This document shows, in pieces, positions 23,624-32,318 of a stretch of 64,000 nt of DNA. The translations under genes were made by a program, and so were the position numbers. The stretch's first letter is position 1; every line of letters starts with the position of its first letter. Source of the stretch: an uncultured Oscillospiraceae bacterium. Its GTDB lineage: Bacteria; Bacillota; Clostridia; Oscillospirales; Ruminococcaceae. Under the pieces are notes generated by a model. It made no database searches and was not told the origin of the DNA. It was given only the letters and a program-made list of their open reading frames with translations. The stretch is taken from assembly GCA_934448295.1 (NCBI GenBank), contig CAKSEY010000001.1:1-64000 (forward strand), written 5' to 3'.

Positions 23624-25408
23624 ATGCTGTCTAAAATCGGAATAAGACCTGTCATCGACGGCAGGCAGTTCGGTATTCGCGAGAGCCTTGAAGTCCAGAC
23701 CATGAACATGGCAAAGGCTGCCGCAGAGCTCATCACCTCGAAAGTTCGCCACGCAAGCGGCGAGCCGCTGGAATGTGTAATAGCCAACACCACCATCGGC
23801 GGTATCGCAGAAAGCGCAGCCTGCGCCGACAAGTTCTCCAGGGAAAACATCGTTGCCACCCTGACTGTGACCCCCTGCTGGTGCTATGTAACTCAGGTCA
23901 TCGACGAGAACCCTAACACCATCAAGGCTGTATGGGGCTTCAACGGAACCGAGCGCCCCGGCGCCGTATTCCTTGCGGCTGCAAACTCCGCCTATGCACA
24001 GATAGGCATGCCCTGCTTCTCCATCTACGGCCATGACGTAAAGGACGCAGACGATACCGTTATCCCCGCAGACGTTGAGGAAAAGATACTCCGCTTCGCA
24101 CGCTGCGCCGCAGCAGTCGGAGACATGAAGAACAAGAGCTATGTAAACATCGGCTCCCAGGCAATGGGTATCGCCGGAGCTTACTGCAACGAGGAATTCT
24201 TCCGCGAGTACCTCGGTATCCACCCCGAATGGGTAGACATGACCGAGATAATCCGCCGGGAAAAGCTCGGTATCTATGACGAGGCGGAATACAAGAAGGC
24301 TCTCGCATGGATAAAGGAAAAGTGCCCCGAGGGCGTTGACATCAACCCCACCCCCGGCATGACGTATATGCGCCCGGTCCTCTCCGCAAAGGAAAAGGAG
24401 GAGAACTGGGAGTTCATCGCAAAGATGACCTGCATTATCCGCGATATACTTAAGGGCAACCCGAAGCTTGCCGAAATGGGCTGGCTGGAGGAATCCAAGG
24501 GCAGAAACGCAGTCCTCGGCGGATTCCAGGGTCAGAGAATGTGGACGGACTTCATGCCCAACGCAGACTTCACCGAGGCTATACTCAACACCACGTTCGA
24601 CTGGAACGGCGCCCGCGAGCCTATCCCATTCGCAACGGAAAACGACACCCTCAACGGAACTACCCTGATGTTCCTGCACCTGCTCACCGGCAGAGCCGCA
24701 GTGTTCGCAGACGTGCGCACCTACTGGTCTCCGGATTCCGTAAAGAGAGTTACCGGCTGGACGCCTGACGGAAAGGCTTCCAACGGCTTTATCCACCTAA
24801 TAAACTCCGGCGCGGCCGCGCTTGACGGCACCGGCGCAGTCAAGGACGAGAACGGCGAAAGCGTCATGAAGCCCTGGTGGGATATGACCGAAAAGGACAT
24901 AGACGCATGCCTGAAAGCCACAACATGGCCCTGCGCTAATCTCGGCTATTTCCGCGGCGGCGGATTCTCCTCAAGCTACTCCACCCAGGGAGTTATGCCC
25001 TGCACGTTCGCCCGCGTGAACTATGTAAAGCACCTCGGCCCCACTATCCAGATAATCGAGGGCTACACCGTTGAGCTTCCCGAGGAAGTCAACAAGACCC
25101 TCCTCGGCAGGACAGACCCCACATGGCCGTCCACATGGTTCGCTCCCATCACGGTTTCCGATAAGGTCGCCGTTTCCGATGTGTACAACGTTATGGCAAA
25201 CTGGGGCGCAAATCACGGCTGCTTCGTATACGGGCATATCGGCGAGGATCTCGTTACCCTCGCAAGCATGCTGAGGATCCCCGTTTCCCTGCACAATCTG
25301 TCAGACGAGCGCCTGTTCCGCCCGCACGCATGGAGCGCATTCGGCACCACCGACCTCGAGGGTGCGGATTACAGAGCCTGCGCAGCTTACGGAAGCCTTT
25401 ACAAATAA
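23624..25408 (+). CDS. fucI: L-fucose isomerase
   Basis: 594 residues, matching the usual ~590. Converts L-fucose to L-fuculose (and often D-arabinose to D-ribulose) with Mn2+. Family signs: MLSKIGIRPVIDGRQFGIRESLE at the start, TVTPCWCYV, VWGFNGTERPGAVFLAA, SIYGHDVKD, IGSQAMGIAGAYCNEEFF and C-terminal ANWGANHGCFVYGHIGEDL. E and D metal ligands are expected in the MGWLEES...GFQGQRMWTDFMPN region. No fucose kinase, aldolase, regulator or transporter gene is adjacent, so the pathway must be completed elsewhere. RBS GAAAGGAAG before ATG 23624; own promoter and terminator. Confidence 0.96.
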   Translation: MLSKIGIRPVIDGRQFGIRESLEVQTMNMAKAAAELITSKVRHASGEPLECVIANTTIGGIAESAACADKFSRENIVATLTVTPCWCYVTQVIDENPNTIKAVWGFNGTERPGAVFLAAANSAYAQIGMPCFSIYGHDVKDADDTVIPADVEEKILRFARCAAAVGDMKNKSYVNIGSQAMGIAGAYCNEEFFREYLGIHPEWVDMTEIIRREKLGIYDEAEYKKALAWIKEKCPEGVDINPTPGMTYMRPVLSAKEKEENWEFIAKMTCIIRDILKGNPKLAEMGWLEESKGRNAVLGGFQGQRMWTDFMPNADFTEAILNTTFDWNGAREPIPFATENDTLNGTTLMFLHLLTGRAAVFADVRTYWSPDSVKRVTGWTPDGKASNGFIHLINSGAAALDGTGAVKDENGESVMKPWWDMTEKDIDACLKATTWPCANLGYFRGGGFSSSYSTQGVMPCTFARVNYVKHLGPTIQIIEGYTVELPEEVNKTLLGRTDPTWPSTWFAPITVSDKVAVSDVYNVMANWGANHGCFVYGHIGEDLVTLASMLRIPVSLHNLSDERLFRPHAWSAFGTTDLEGADYRACAAYGSLYK

Positions 25409-25499
25409 TTTCTCAAAATAAACGCTTGACTCCTGTATGACGGCTGGACTTTGCCGCCGCCATACGGGGGAAAATGCGGATATATGCTTCAGGCAGCAG

Positions 25500-25535
25500 A
25501 AACCGCCCGGCGGGGAAACCGGGCGGTTATCCTTT
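25500..25535 (+). terminator. Terminator after fucI
   Basis: AACCGCCCGG (25501-25510) pairs perfectly with CCGGGCGGTT (25519-25528), then ATCCTTTTCT. Confidence 0.8.
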
Positions 25536-25565
25536 TCTCCAGGCGGAACTGGACGGACAAAGCAA

Positions 25566-25769
25566 TTACATTTCCGCAAGGAAATTCTCGACGATATCCA
25601 AGATATGAACCGGGGAAGCCTCATATCTGTTAAGCTCGTCAGCTAATCTTGCAATTACAGGGCGCTCGGATGTGATATCATCTACGGAACATTCTCCACA
25701 GGTCACGCCGTATCCGGTATAGCCCTCACCATCATCGCTTACCAGGGTCTTTTCTGTGATTTTCCACAT
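25566..25769 (-). CDS. Small hypothetical protein (resembles DUF6514 family)
   Basis: A 67-residue protein: MWKITEKTLVSDDGEGYTGYGV, then two cysteines (VTCGECSVDDI) and a helical end with ARLADELNRYEASPVHILDIVENFLAEM. The pattern of an N-terminal beta hairpin (GYGV..) followed by a helix pair ending in a His/Leu/Asp VxxFL motif recalls the small Clostridial DUF6514 proteins; function is unknown. The start at ATG 25769 (RBS AAGGAGAAAA) is preferred to the longer 80-codon frame. Confidence 0.7.
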   Translation of the reverse strand: MWKITEKTLVSDDGEGYTGYGVTCGECSVDDITSERPVIARLADELNRYEASPVHILDIVENFLAEM

Positions 25770-25809
25770 AAATTTTCTCCTTTTTCGTATTATGGGTTTT
25801 ACTGACATT

Positions 25810-25970
25810 GCTTTGTATACTTAAAGTATAACACTATGCTTGTTAAAAGTCAATTAATATTGCGTTAAGATTATAATAAAGGTCACCGTGTTGCGTGAAA
25901 TTACTAAATGTTATAACGAAGAACACACTTTATGCTCAAATCGTGTCGATTTTAAGGGAAAATTTTTATA
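25810..25970. other. AT-rich intergenic region, no gene seen
   Basis: This region lies between the divergently transcribed small gene and the promoter at 25971. No gene, repeat or stable hairpin was recognised. Confidence 0.5.
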
Positions 25971-25999
25971 TTGACACAGAATATTTTTTGTGATATAAT
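25971..25999 (+). promoter_or_regulatory. Promoter of the two-helix membrane protein gene
   Basis: TTGACA (25971-25976), 17-bp spacer, TATAAT (25994-25999); perfect consensus. Confidence 0.9.
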
Positions 26000-26056
26000 T
26001 AGCTTTGTCAGCCAATTAGCTGCCAAAAACAGAAATAAAAAGGAAGACAACACAAA

Positions 26057-26674
26057 ATGAGATCAATAAGATTACTGACATCAGGGCTTTCATTTCTGAT
26101 TCTGGGTATAGTATTTATCGTAATGATAGGCTCCGAGATGATGGATTACTCAAAAAAGGGAGAGGATTACAGCACGCTCACATCAGCCGACTTGCGGGAG
26201 GGCATGATTGTAGAGGGCAATCTCCCCTACAATTACGGCTCATATGAGAGCATATATGACGAGGACGACAAAAAATCCGTCGGATATTTTTATCTCATAG
26301 ACGCCGGAGAAGATGGATTCATGGGGCTGTACACTCCTCGCAAGGATCTGATAACCTTGCTTGACGCTCAGGCTGATTCACTGGAAGCCGCTCTGCAAAA
26401 TTCCGAAGGAACCTATGAAATGCCCGATATCCAGCCGGTATATTTCAAGGGCAAGGTAACGAAAATGGACAGCGAGGACGAAAAGTTCTTCCGGCAGATG
26501 CTGACCTCGTACGGCTGCACAGACGATTACATTGACGAATACTGCCCGCTGCTGTACATAAAATGCGTGGACACAAAATCCCACCCGATACTTCTTGTTG
26601 CAGGAATAGTTGCCACCGTTGTCGGAATCGTGTTCATTCTGCTGTTTGTCCGCAGAAAAATTATGGGAAGATGA
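26057..26674 (+). CDS. Hypothetical membrane protein with two terminal transmembrane helices
   Basis: 205 residues. A helix at about 7-27 (LTSGLSFLILGIVFIVMIGS) and one at about 177-197 (HPILLVAGIVATVVGIVFIL) flank a ~145-residue acidic extracytoplasmic domain (SADLREGMIVEGNLPYNYG; DIQPVYFKGKVTKMDSED). The domain arrangement resembles uncharacterised Firmicute proteins of the DUF6709 kind, but this is a tentative match and no function is implied. It is expressed alone from a consensus promoter and ended by a terminator. RBS AAAAAGGAAG. Confidence 0.75.
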   Translation: MRSIRLLTSGLSFLILGIVFIVMIGSEMMDYSKKGEDYSTLTSADLREGMIVEGNLPYNYGSYESIYDEDDKKSVGYFYLIDAGEDGFMGLYTPRKDLITLLDAQADSLEAALQNSEGTYEMPDIQPVYFKGKVTKMDSEDEKFFRQMLTSYGCTDDYIDEYCPLLYIKCVDTKSHPILLVAGIVATVVGIVFILLFVRRKIMGR

Positions 26675-26686
26675 TCTGAAATTCAC

Positions 26687-26720
26687 AACGCCCTGCTCAT
26701 AAAAGGAGCGGGGCGTTTTA
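26687..26720 (+). terminator. Terminator after the two-helix membrane protein
   Basis: AACGCCCTGCTC pairs with GAGCGGGGCGTT (one G-U) around a short A-rich loop, followed by TTATT. Confidence 0.88.
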
Positions 26721-26725
26721 TTGCC

Positions 26726-26764
26726 GAAAAAATCCCTCCCGGGAACACCGGAAGGGATTTTTTA
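26726..26764. terminator. Terminator of glyQS (bidirectional form)
   Basis: AAAATCCCT-CCCGG pairs with CCGG-AAGGGATTTT; A-run and T-run on opposite sides. It lies 14 bp beyond the glyQS stop. Confidence 0.88.
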
Positions 26765-26777
26765 TATCACGATATTA

Positions 26778-28151
26778 TCAGAAGAAAATTCTCTCTTCAA
26801 TGTAGGACTTGACCTCTGCCAGCGGGATACGAACCTGCTGCATGGAGTCGCGCTCGCGTACCGTTACGCAGCCGTCGGTCTCCGTGTCGAAATCGTAGGT
26901 GATGCAGAACGGAGTACCGATCTCGTCCTGTCTGCGGTAACGCTTGCCGATAGCGCCAGCGTCGTCGAAATCAACGTTGAAGTACTTAGCCAGCTCATCG
27001 TGAAGCTCGCCGGCCTTTTCGCTGAGCTTCTTGGACAGCGGGAGAACCGCCGCCTTGACAGGAGCCAGAGCCGGGTGCAGGTGCATAACGGTACGGCTGG
27101 TGCCGTCCTCAAGCTGCTCCTCATCATAAGCGTCGCATACCACGGCGAGGAACAGGCGCTCAACGCCGAGGGACGGCTCGATAACGTACGGAATGTACTT
27201 TTCGTTGGTCTCAGGGTCGAAGTATTCAAGGCTCTTGCCGGAGGTCTTCATGTGCTGAGTCAGGTCGTAGTCTGTACGGTCTGCAACGCCCCAGAGCTCG
27301 CCCCAGCCGAACGGGAACATGAACTCGAAATCCGTGGTAGCCTTGGAGTAGAAGCAGAGCTCCTCCGGGCTGTGGTCGCGCAGGCGGATATTTTCCTCCT
27401 TAAGACCGAGAGAGAGCAGGAAGTTCTTGCAGTAGGTTCTCCAGTACTGGAACCACTCAAGGTCTGTGCCGGGCTTGCAGAAGAATTCAAGCTCCATCTG
27501 CTCAAACTCGCGCACGCGGAAGATGAACTGACCGGGGGTTATCTCGTTGCGGAAGGATTTGCCTACCTGAGCAACGCCAAAAGGCACCTTTTTGCGGCTT
27601 GTACGCTGAATATTCGCAAAGTTAACGAAAATACCCTGCGCAGTTTCCGGACGGAGATAGATCTCGTTCTTGCTGTCCTCGGTAACGCCCTGGAAGGTCT
27701 TGAACATCAGGTTGAACTGACGGATATCAGTGAAATTTGTGGAACCGCAGTTCGGACACTTGATACCGTTGCTTCTGATGTATTCCATCATCTGCTCGTT
27801 CGTCCAGCCGTTTGCGTCGCCGCCGTTGTCCTCAATGAGCTTGTCGGCGCGGTGACGGGTCTTGCAGTCCTTGCAGTCCATCAGCGGGTCGGAGAAGCCT
27901 CCAACGTGGCCGGAAGCCACCCATGTCTGCGGGTTCATCAGGATAGCGGAATCAAGTCCTACGTTGTACTTGTTCTCCTGAATGAACTTCTTGCGCCATG
28001 CGTTCTTGATGTTGGTCTTGAGCTCGACGCCGAGGGGACCGTAGTCCCATGTGTTTGCAAGTCCGCCGTAGATCTCACTGCCGGGATAAACGAAGCCCCT
28101 GCCCTTGCAGAGCGCAACGATTTTGTCGAGGGTCTTTTCTGTGTTGTTCAT
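26778..28151 (-). CDS. glyQS: Glycyl-tRNA synthetase, homodimeric type
   Basis: 457 residues, the normal size for the alpha2 (eukaryote/archaea/Gram-positive-like) enzyme that charges tRNA-Gly. Class II motifs: YGGLANTWDYGPLGVELK (N-terminus), motif 2 in FRNEITPGQFIFRVREFEQMELEFF, motif 3 in IEPSLGVERL, and the C-terminal anticodon-binding domain (about 350-457; APVKAAVLPLSKK, RYRRQDEIGTPFCITYD, TVRERDSMQQVRI). A zinc-binding-like insert is visible (DCKDCKTRH...CPNCGS, about 93-140). Single-gene unit with promoter TTGACT (28233-28238), 17 bp, TATACT (28210-28215) on the minus strand. The leader is too short for a T-box, and none was recognised. Confidence 0.96.
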   Translation of the reverse strand: MNNTEKTLDKIVALCKGRGFVYPGSEIYGGLANTWDYGPLGVELKTNIKNAWRKKFIQENKYNVGLDSAILMNPQTWVASGHVGGFSDPLMDCKDCKTRHRADKLIEDNGGDANGWTNEQMMEYIRSNGIKCPNCGSTNFTDIRQFNLMFKTFQGVTEDSKNEIYLRPETAQGIFVNFANIQRTSRKKVPFGVAQVGKSFRNEITPGQFIFRVREFEQMELEFFCKPGTDLEWFQYWRTYCKNFLLSLGLKEENIRLRDHSPEELCFYSKATTDFEFMFPFGWGELWGVADRTDYDLTQHMKTSGKSLEYFDPETNEKYIPYVIEPSLGVERLFLAVVCDAYDEEQLEDGTSRTVMHLHPALAPVKAAVLPLSKKLSEKAGELHDELAKYFNVDFDDAGAIGKRYRRQDEIGTPFCITYDFDTETDGCVTVRERDSMQQVRIPLAEVKSYIEERIFF

Positions 28152-28209
28152 GTTTTGTTCCTTTCATGCCCTGCATGGCTTGCAGGGACGATAAAATAGT
28201 TTCCTATAT

Positions 28210-28238
28210 AGTATAGCGCAAAACCGCTCATTAGTCAA
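28210..28238 (-). promoter_or_regulatory. Promoter of glyQS
   Basis: Minus-strand TTGACT (28233-28238), 17-bp spacer, TATACT (28210-28215). A small inverted repeat CCCTGCA/TGCAGGG (28169-28187) lies in the leader. Confidence 0.78.
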
Positions 28239-28300
28239 GTGGCGCCGGGAAAAATAACGTATAAATGCGAAAGCGGGAGCATTTCTGCTCCCATAAATTT

Positions 28301-29704
28301 TTATCCGCCAAGATGAAGCACCTGCAAAAGCAGAATCCAGCTCAGTCCGTAATATGTCACAACCGCAACGAGGTCGTTCACAGTGGTTATCAGCGGGCCG
28401 GATGCCACCGCCGGGTCTACGCCTATCTTCTTGAAGAACATCGGAACAAGCGTGCCTACTCCGCTGGAAATGAGCATTGCAAGCATCAGCGCCGCGCCTA
28501 TGCACGCGGAAACCGCGAACGAGAATCCTGCGGGATATCCCTTGAACAGCATGATATAAAGCCCTACGAACAGCACCGAAAGCGCCCCGAGGATAAGCCC
28601 GCAGGAAAGCCCCACGCGCATTTCCTTGCCGACAAGCTTCAGCTTCTTCCCGGCTGTGAGATCCTTATCCATCAGCACGCGGATAGTCACCGCCAGCGAC
28701 TGGGTTCCCACGTTGCCCGCCATATCGAGTATAAGCGACTGGAACGCCATTATTATCGTGAGCTGCGACACTACCTTTTCGAACGCCCCGACAACTCCCG
28801 ACACAGCCATGCCAAGCACCAGCAGAATGAGAAGCCAAGGCATGCGCTTTTTAAGGCTGGCGAAAAGCGGCTCGTGCAGATCCTCCTCGCCGGAGAGACC
28901 GCCAAGCTTTGCGTAGTCGTCGCCCATCTCGTCGTCAACAGCCTCCAGCAGGCTTTCAAGCGTGATAACGCCGAGGATATGATTCCCGCTGTCCAGCACC
29001 GGAACGCTGCTCTCGGAGTAGCTTTTGAGCCGCTCAATGCAGTCCTCCGTTCTCTCGGTGCTGTAAACATACGGGAAGCTCTGCTGTATCAGCGGCTTTA
29101 TTTCGGCGTGCTTTTCAGCCGTGAGAAGCTCCCGCAGGCCCAGCGCGCCGCAGAAAAATCCGTTCTCCGCCGTTACGAATATCGTGGAGATATTGTCGTT
29201 TTCCTTCGCCTGATCCATCAACGCCCGGGTAGCCTCGGCGGCGGTCATTCCGGAGTTTATCGAGATATAGTTGGTGGTCATGCGGCTGCCTATCTCGTCG
29301 TCGTCAAACGACACGATAAGCTCCAGCTCTCTTCTGGTTTCTTCGTCAAGAAGCTCGAAAAGCTGATTTCTTTTTTCTTTCGGGAATTCCCGCAGGACGT
29401 CCGCCGCCGCGTCAGTCTCCATTTTTCCGATAAGGAGCACCGTTTTCCCGAGGTCGGTTTCTTTGAGATACTCAGCGGCGTTTTCCGGCTCAAAATACTC
29501 GAAAACGTCAGCAAGCTCGTCCATTTCCAGCGTGCGGAAAAGCCTGGTGCGCTCCCCCGTGCTCAGGAGCTCTGCCGCCTTTGCGATATCTCCTGCGTGG
29601 TATTCCGCGAGACACTCCTGCGAAGCCTTCGGTGAAAGGTCGCTCCTGACGAGCTCAGCTATCTCCGCTGCGTGATCCCTGATCATTGATTCATTCATTG
29701 CCAT
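28301..29704 (-). CDS. mgtE: Magnesium transporter MgtE
   Basis: 467 residues. A cytoplasmic N domain (about 1-130, helical superhelix with LSTGERTRLFRTLEMDELADVFEY), two CBS domains (about 135-255; SRMTTNYISINSGMTAAEAT and VLDSGNHILGVITLESLLEAV) and a five-helix channel domain (about 285-467) with MAGNVGTQSLAVTIR and PLITTVNDLVAVVTYYGLS, which carries the Mg2+-selectivity Asp. The cytoplasmic part closes the pore when Mg2+ is plentiful. Transcribed from a consensus promoter at 29893-29922 with a leader of about 180 nt that is folded and contains a short reading frame ending in two prolines, so expression may also be controlled. Confidence 0.95.
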   Translation of the reverse strand: MAMNESMIRDHAAEIAELVRSDLSPKASQECLAEYHAGDIAKAAELLSTGERTRLFRTLEMDELADVFEYFEPENAAEYLKETDLGKTVLLIGKMETDAAADVLREFPKEKRNQLFELLDEETRRELELIVSFDDDEIGSRMTTNYISINSGMTAAEATRALMDQAKENDNISTIFVTAENGFFCGALGLRELLTAEKHAEIKPLIQQSFPYVYSTERTEDCIERLKSYSESSVPVLDSGNHILGVITLESLLEAVDDEMGDDYAKLGGLSGEEDLHEPLFASLKKRMPWLLILLVLGMAVSGVVGAFEKVVSQLTIIMAFQSLILDMAGNVGTQSLAVTIRVLMDKDLTAGKKLKLVGKEMRVGLSCGLILGALSVLFVGLYIMLFKGYPAGFSFAVSACIGAALMLAMLISSGVGTLVPMFFKKIGVDPAVASGPLITTVNDLVAVVTYYGLSWILLLQVLHLGG

Positions 29705-29886
29705 AGTAGTACCCTGCCTTTCATCAAATTATGCTGCATCTGACTGAAAGTGAAGCCGGGCACAGTATGCGCCTATTTAATTATATAGCGGGCAGAGCCG
29801 CGATTCAGGGCGGCATACCGTGTACTTCGCCCGTGACTGTCACCATTTTTCAACTCTGCTCACCTCTTTTTTATGATTTTTGCAAC
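29705..29886 (-). promoter_or_regulatory. Structured leader of mgtE
   Basis: About 180 nt. On the transcript, GCAGAG near the 5' end can pair with CTCTGC 60 nt later, and GGGCG with CGCCC inside it (29790-29860). The M-box (ykoK) Mg2+ riboswitch motifs (GGCUCC loop, CUGCUGCCC, CGCCAAUGGGUCAACAG) are not visible, so this is not called an M-box. The class is unknown. Confidence 0.4.
29805..29846 (-). CDS. Possible 13-residue leader peptide upstream of mgtE
   Basis: A short frame encodes MVTVTGEVHGMPP followed by a stop. It begins 12 nt after a GAGGTGAG ribosome-site-like motif and lies inside the leader's paired region. Two terminal prolines before the stop are a slow-translation motif; proline-rich leader peptides sense Mg2+ for mgtA in enterobacteria. 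Whether this frame is translated is unknown. Confidence 0.25.
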   Translation of the reverse strand: MVTVTGEVHGMPP

Positions 29887-29892
29887 GTGATA

Positions 29893-29922
29893 ATTATAGC
29901 ACCATAATCAATTAACTGTCAA
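29893..29922 (-). promoter_or_regulatory. Promoter of mgtE
   Basis: Minus-strand TTGACA (29917-29922), 18-bp spacer, TATAAT (29893-29898). Confidence 0.82.
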
Positions 29923-29962
29923 CCCCGGGAACGGTAATTTCACAGGATTTTCAGAAAACCGC

Positions 29963-30415
29963 TCACAGCCTATACTGCATGAAATTGCCATTCTTTACGA
30001 ACCCGAAATCCGTATACAGCAGTACGCCCATATCCGAGGCGGTTATCTGCACAGTGCCGCAGCCGTACCGCCGCGCCTCTCCGACAACTCTCGACAGAAG
30101 CTCCCGGGCTACGCCCTGCCTGCGGTATTCCGGGTCGGTGTACATACTCGACAGCAGACCCATTTTCCCGCTCGGGCAGCCAAAATACGGCGGCTTTTCG
30201 ACAAAGGACATTCCGGAAGTACCGACTATTCTTTCCCCGTCCACCGCCAGCCATGAAACAAATGTGCCGTCAGCCATGTGCCGGGTGTAATAGTCCAGAA
30301 GAGCCGGGCGCAGGTCTGCGTCCTCCTTCGCGCCCTCCTCACGGAGCTGATTTATACGCATAGCGATAAATTTATCCAAATCACCGGAATGTAATTTTCT
30401 GTATTCAACGCTCAT
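29963..30415 (-). CDS. GNAT-family N-acetyltransferase
   Basis: A 150-residue GNAT acetyltransferase. The acetyl-CoA loop is RRQGVA within YTDPEYRRQGVARELLSRV (about 93-111); the C-terminal motif B reads ASDMGVLLYTDFGFVKN. Substrate is unknown. It starts 3 bp after the stop of the upstream lipoprotein gene, so the two form an operon. Confidence 0.9.
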   Translation of the reverse strand: MSVEYRKLHSGDLDKFIAMRINQLREEGAKEDADLRPALLDYYTRHMADGTFVSWLAVDGERIVGTSGMSFVEKPPYFGCPSGKMGLLSSMYTDPEYRRQGVARELLSRVVGEARRYGCGTVQITASDMGVLLYTDFGFVKNGNFMQYRL

Positions 30416-30417
30416 TC

Positions 30418-30876
30418 TTATGCTACCCCGTCATCTTTCATCTGCTTTATCAGACTGAATACTGCCGAATGGAATTGCGACGCATTTGCCGCGTCCGTTA
30501 TTCTTTTTGCGTTCTCATCGCTTAATTCTTTATCCTCTGCCACCTTTGCAGCCGCGTCACACCATTCCCTTTCAGCCTGCATCTTTTCGCAGACATCACG
30601 GTGCAGGGCACTGTAAGTCTCCGGCGGGGACATTTTTTCGATTGCGTCAAGACTTTCCCTTGCGCTTTTCAGGTCATCCTCAAAGCTATCCCAGTCATAT
30701 CCGTCGTAGCCTGACTCCAGTTCCCCGCACTGCACGGATAATGACATTATCTTTTGATTATACGCGCTATAATTCTCTACAAATCTGCTGTAATATTCTT
30801 CTTCTGAAAGCGCTGCCGAACAACCGGAAAACATCATAGTAAGCAGCATGATAATTACAGCCAGTCTTTTCTTCAT
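30418..30876 (-). CDS. Hypothetical lipoprotein
   Basis: 152 residues. A typical lipoprotein signal (KKRLAVIIMLLTMMFSGC, lipobox FSGC) is followed by an all-helical, charged domain (LSEEEYYSRFVENYSAYNQKI...; KMSPPETYSALHRDVCEKM) rather like small cell-surface helical-bundle proteins of unknown role. The start at ATG 30876 has GGAGG 9 bp upstream; the TTG at 30882 is less likely. Operon with the GNAT gene. Confidence 0.82.
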   Translation of the reverse strand: MKKRLAVIIMLLTMMFSGCSAALSEEEYYSRFVENYSAYNQKIMSLSVQCGELESGYDGYDWDSFEDDLKSARESLDAIEKMSPPETYSALHRDVCEKMQAEREWCDAAAKVAEDKELSDENAKRITDAANASQFHSAVFSLIKQMKDDGVA

Positions 30877-30904
30877 GACCAATTACCTCCAAATAAGCAT
30901 ATAT

Positions 30905-30945
30905 AAAACCGCGCCAATATACTTAAAGTAATATTGGCGCGGTAA
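30905..30945. terminator. Terminator of ilvE (and possible bidirectional use)
   Basis: CCGCGCCAATAT (30909-30920) pairs perfectly with ATATTGGCGCGG (30931-30942); leftward it is followed by TTTTATAT. Confidence 0.9.
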
Positions 30946-30965
30946 TATTCATTGTGTCAACAAAA

Positions 30966-32030
30966 TCAGAGTTTCTCTATCCAGCCCATGTCGTCTGGGA
31001 TCTTGCCGTACTGCATACCTGTCATGGTATCGTAGAGCTTCTGGGTGATCGGGCCGATCTTGCCGTTGCCGATCTCCATGATCTTGTCGCCCCACTTGAG
31101 GTGGCCTACCGGAGAAACGACAGCCGCAGTACCTGTTCCGAATACCTCGTCCAGCTTGCCTGCGTCGTAAGCGTCAGCGACCTCCTGGATCGTGATACGG
31201 CGCTCGGAAACCTTCATGCCCCACTTTCTGCAAAGCTCCAGCGCGGACTTTCTGGTGATACCGGAAAGAATGCTGCCCTGGAGGGAGGGAGTAACTACCT
31301 CGCCGTCGATAACGAACATGATGTTCATTGCGCCAACTTCCTCTATGTACTTGCGCTCAACGCCGTCAAGCCACAGTACCTGGGAGTAATTCTGCTTGTG
31401 CGCCTCGTCCTGACCTGCAAGGGAAGCAGCGTAGTTGCCGCCGGTCTTGGTGAAGCCCATGCCGCCTCTTACCGCGCGTACATAGTTGGTCTCAACGTAG
31501 ATGTTAACAGGATTGATTCCGGTGCTGTAATATGCGCCGGACGGGCTCATGATGATCATGAAATAGTACTTTTCGCCGGGACGTACGCCGAGGAACGGAT
31601 CAGCCGCGAAGATGAACGGACGGATATACAGCGAAGCGCCGTCGATATGCGGAACCCAGTCCTTGTCTATCTCAACGAGGGTGTGCAGAGCCTGAAGCGC
31701 GTCTTTCTCGTTTATCTGCGGGATAACAAGGCGCTCAGCGGAAACGTTCATTCTCTTGAAGTTCTCCTCCGGGCGGAAGAACTGAATGTCGCCGGTGGGG
31801 GTTCTGTAAGCCTTCATGCCCTCGAAGATCTCCTGACCATAGTGGAGGACCATCGCGGACGGCATGAGCTCGATGGGTCCATAGGGCACGATGCGTGCGT
31901 CATGCCAGCCCTGACCCTCGTCGTACTCCATGACGAACATATGGTCGGTAAAGATATGGCCGAAGCCGAGCTTGGTTTCATCAGCGGGCTTCTGCTTGGG
32001 GTGTGTTGTTTTTTCGATTCTGATATCCAT
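30966..32030 (-). CDS. ilvE: Branched-chain amino acid aminotransferase
   Basis: A 354-residue fold-type IV PLP enzyme that interconverts Val/Leu/Ile and their keto acids. Motifs: LHYGQEIFEGMKAYRT (about 61-76), LYIRPFIF, the PLP lysine in GFTKTGGNYAAS, IEEVGAMNIMFVI and EVFGTGTAAVVSPVG. Length and C-terminus (QYGKIPDDMGWIEKL) fit the bacterial BCAT II subgroup. Stand-alone gene with promoter TTTACA (32120-32125), 17 bp, TATAAT (32097-32102) on the minus strand. The leader is about 60 nt, too short for a T-box. Confidence 0.96.
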   Translation of the reverse strand: MDIRIEKTTHPKQKPADETKLGFGHIFTDHMFVMEYDEGQGWHDARIVPYGPIELMPSAMVLHYGQEIFEGMKAYRTPTGDIQFFRPEENFKRMNVSAERLVIPQINEKDALQALHTLVEIDKDWVPHIDGASLYIRPFIFAADPFLGVRPGEKYYFMIIMSPSGAYYSTGINPVNIYVETNYVRAVRGGMGFTKTGGNYAASLAGQDEAHKQNYSQVLWLDGVERKYIEEVGAMNIMFVIDGEVVTPSLQGSILSGITRKSALELCRKWGMKVSERRITIQEVADAYDAGKLDEVFGTGTAAVVSPVGHLKWGDKIMEIGNGKIGPITQKLYDTMTGMQYGKIPDDMGWIEKL

Positions 32031-32096
32031 TGTTGTATCCTTTCCAGTACGCCCTGCATAGCGCCGGGCTGCACCTTGTTTTAATAATACACTTTT

Positions 32097-32125
32097 ATTA
32101 TATCACTATCGCGCCGACTTGTAAA
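32097..32125 (-). promoter_or_regulatory. Promoter of ilvE
   Basis: Minus-strand TTTACA (32120-32125), 17-bp spacer, TATAAT (32097-32102). Confidence 0.75.
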
Positions 32126-32318
32126 CAATTTTTTCTGCTTTTTTTGAGAAAAATGCAATTTTCACATAGCCGACCCGGCAAAATATACACGAGTGATATA
32201 AAATGAGCAGTTTTCTGTAATGCCAGCGTTCGATTTTTCAACAAAGCACGGCTGACGCGCCCGGAAGCTTCGTTTTTTTCAACAATCAACATCGAAAAAC
32301 TTTGTTTATAATATTGTA
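32126..32318. other. Intergenic region between divergent promoters, no gene seen
   Basis: AT-rich spacer with no supported gene. A weak leftward 76-codon frame (32098-32328) overlaps both promoters and has no RBS. Confidence 0.5.

Noticed and set aside
29705..29886. M-box magnesium riboswitch before mgtE
   Set aside because: Only a GAGGTGAG word resembles it; the conserved M-box core segments are not present.
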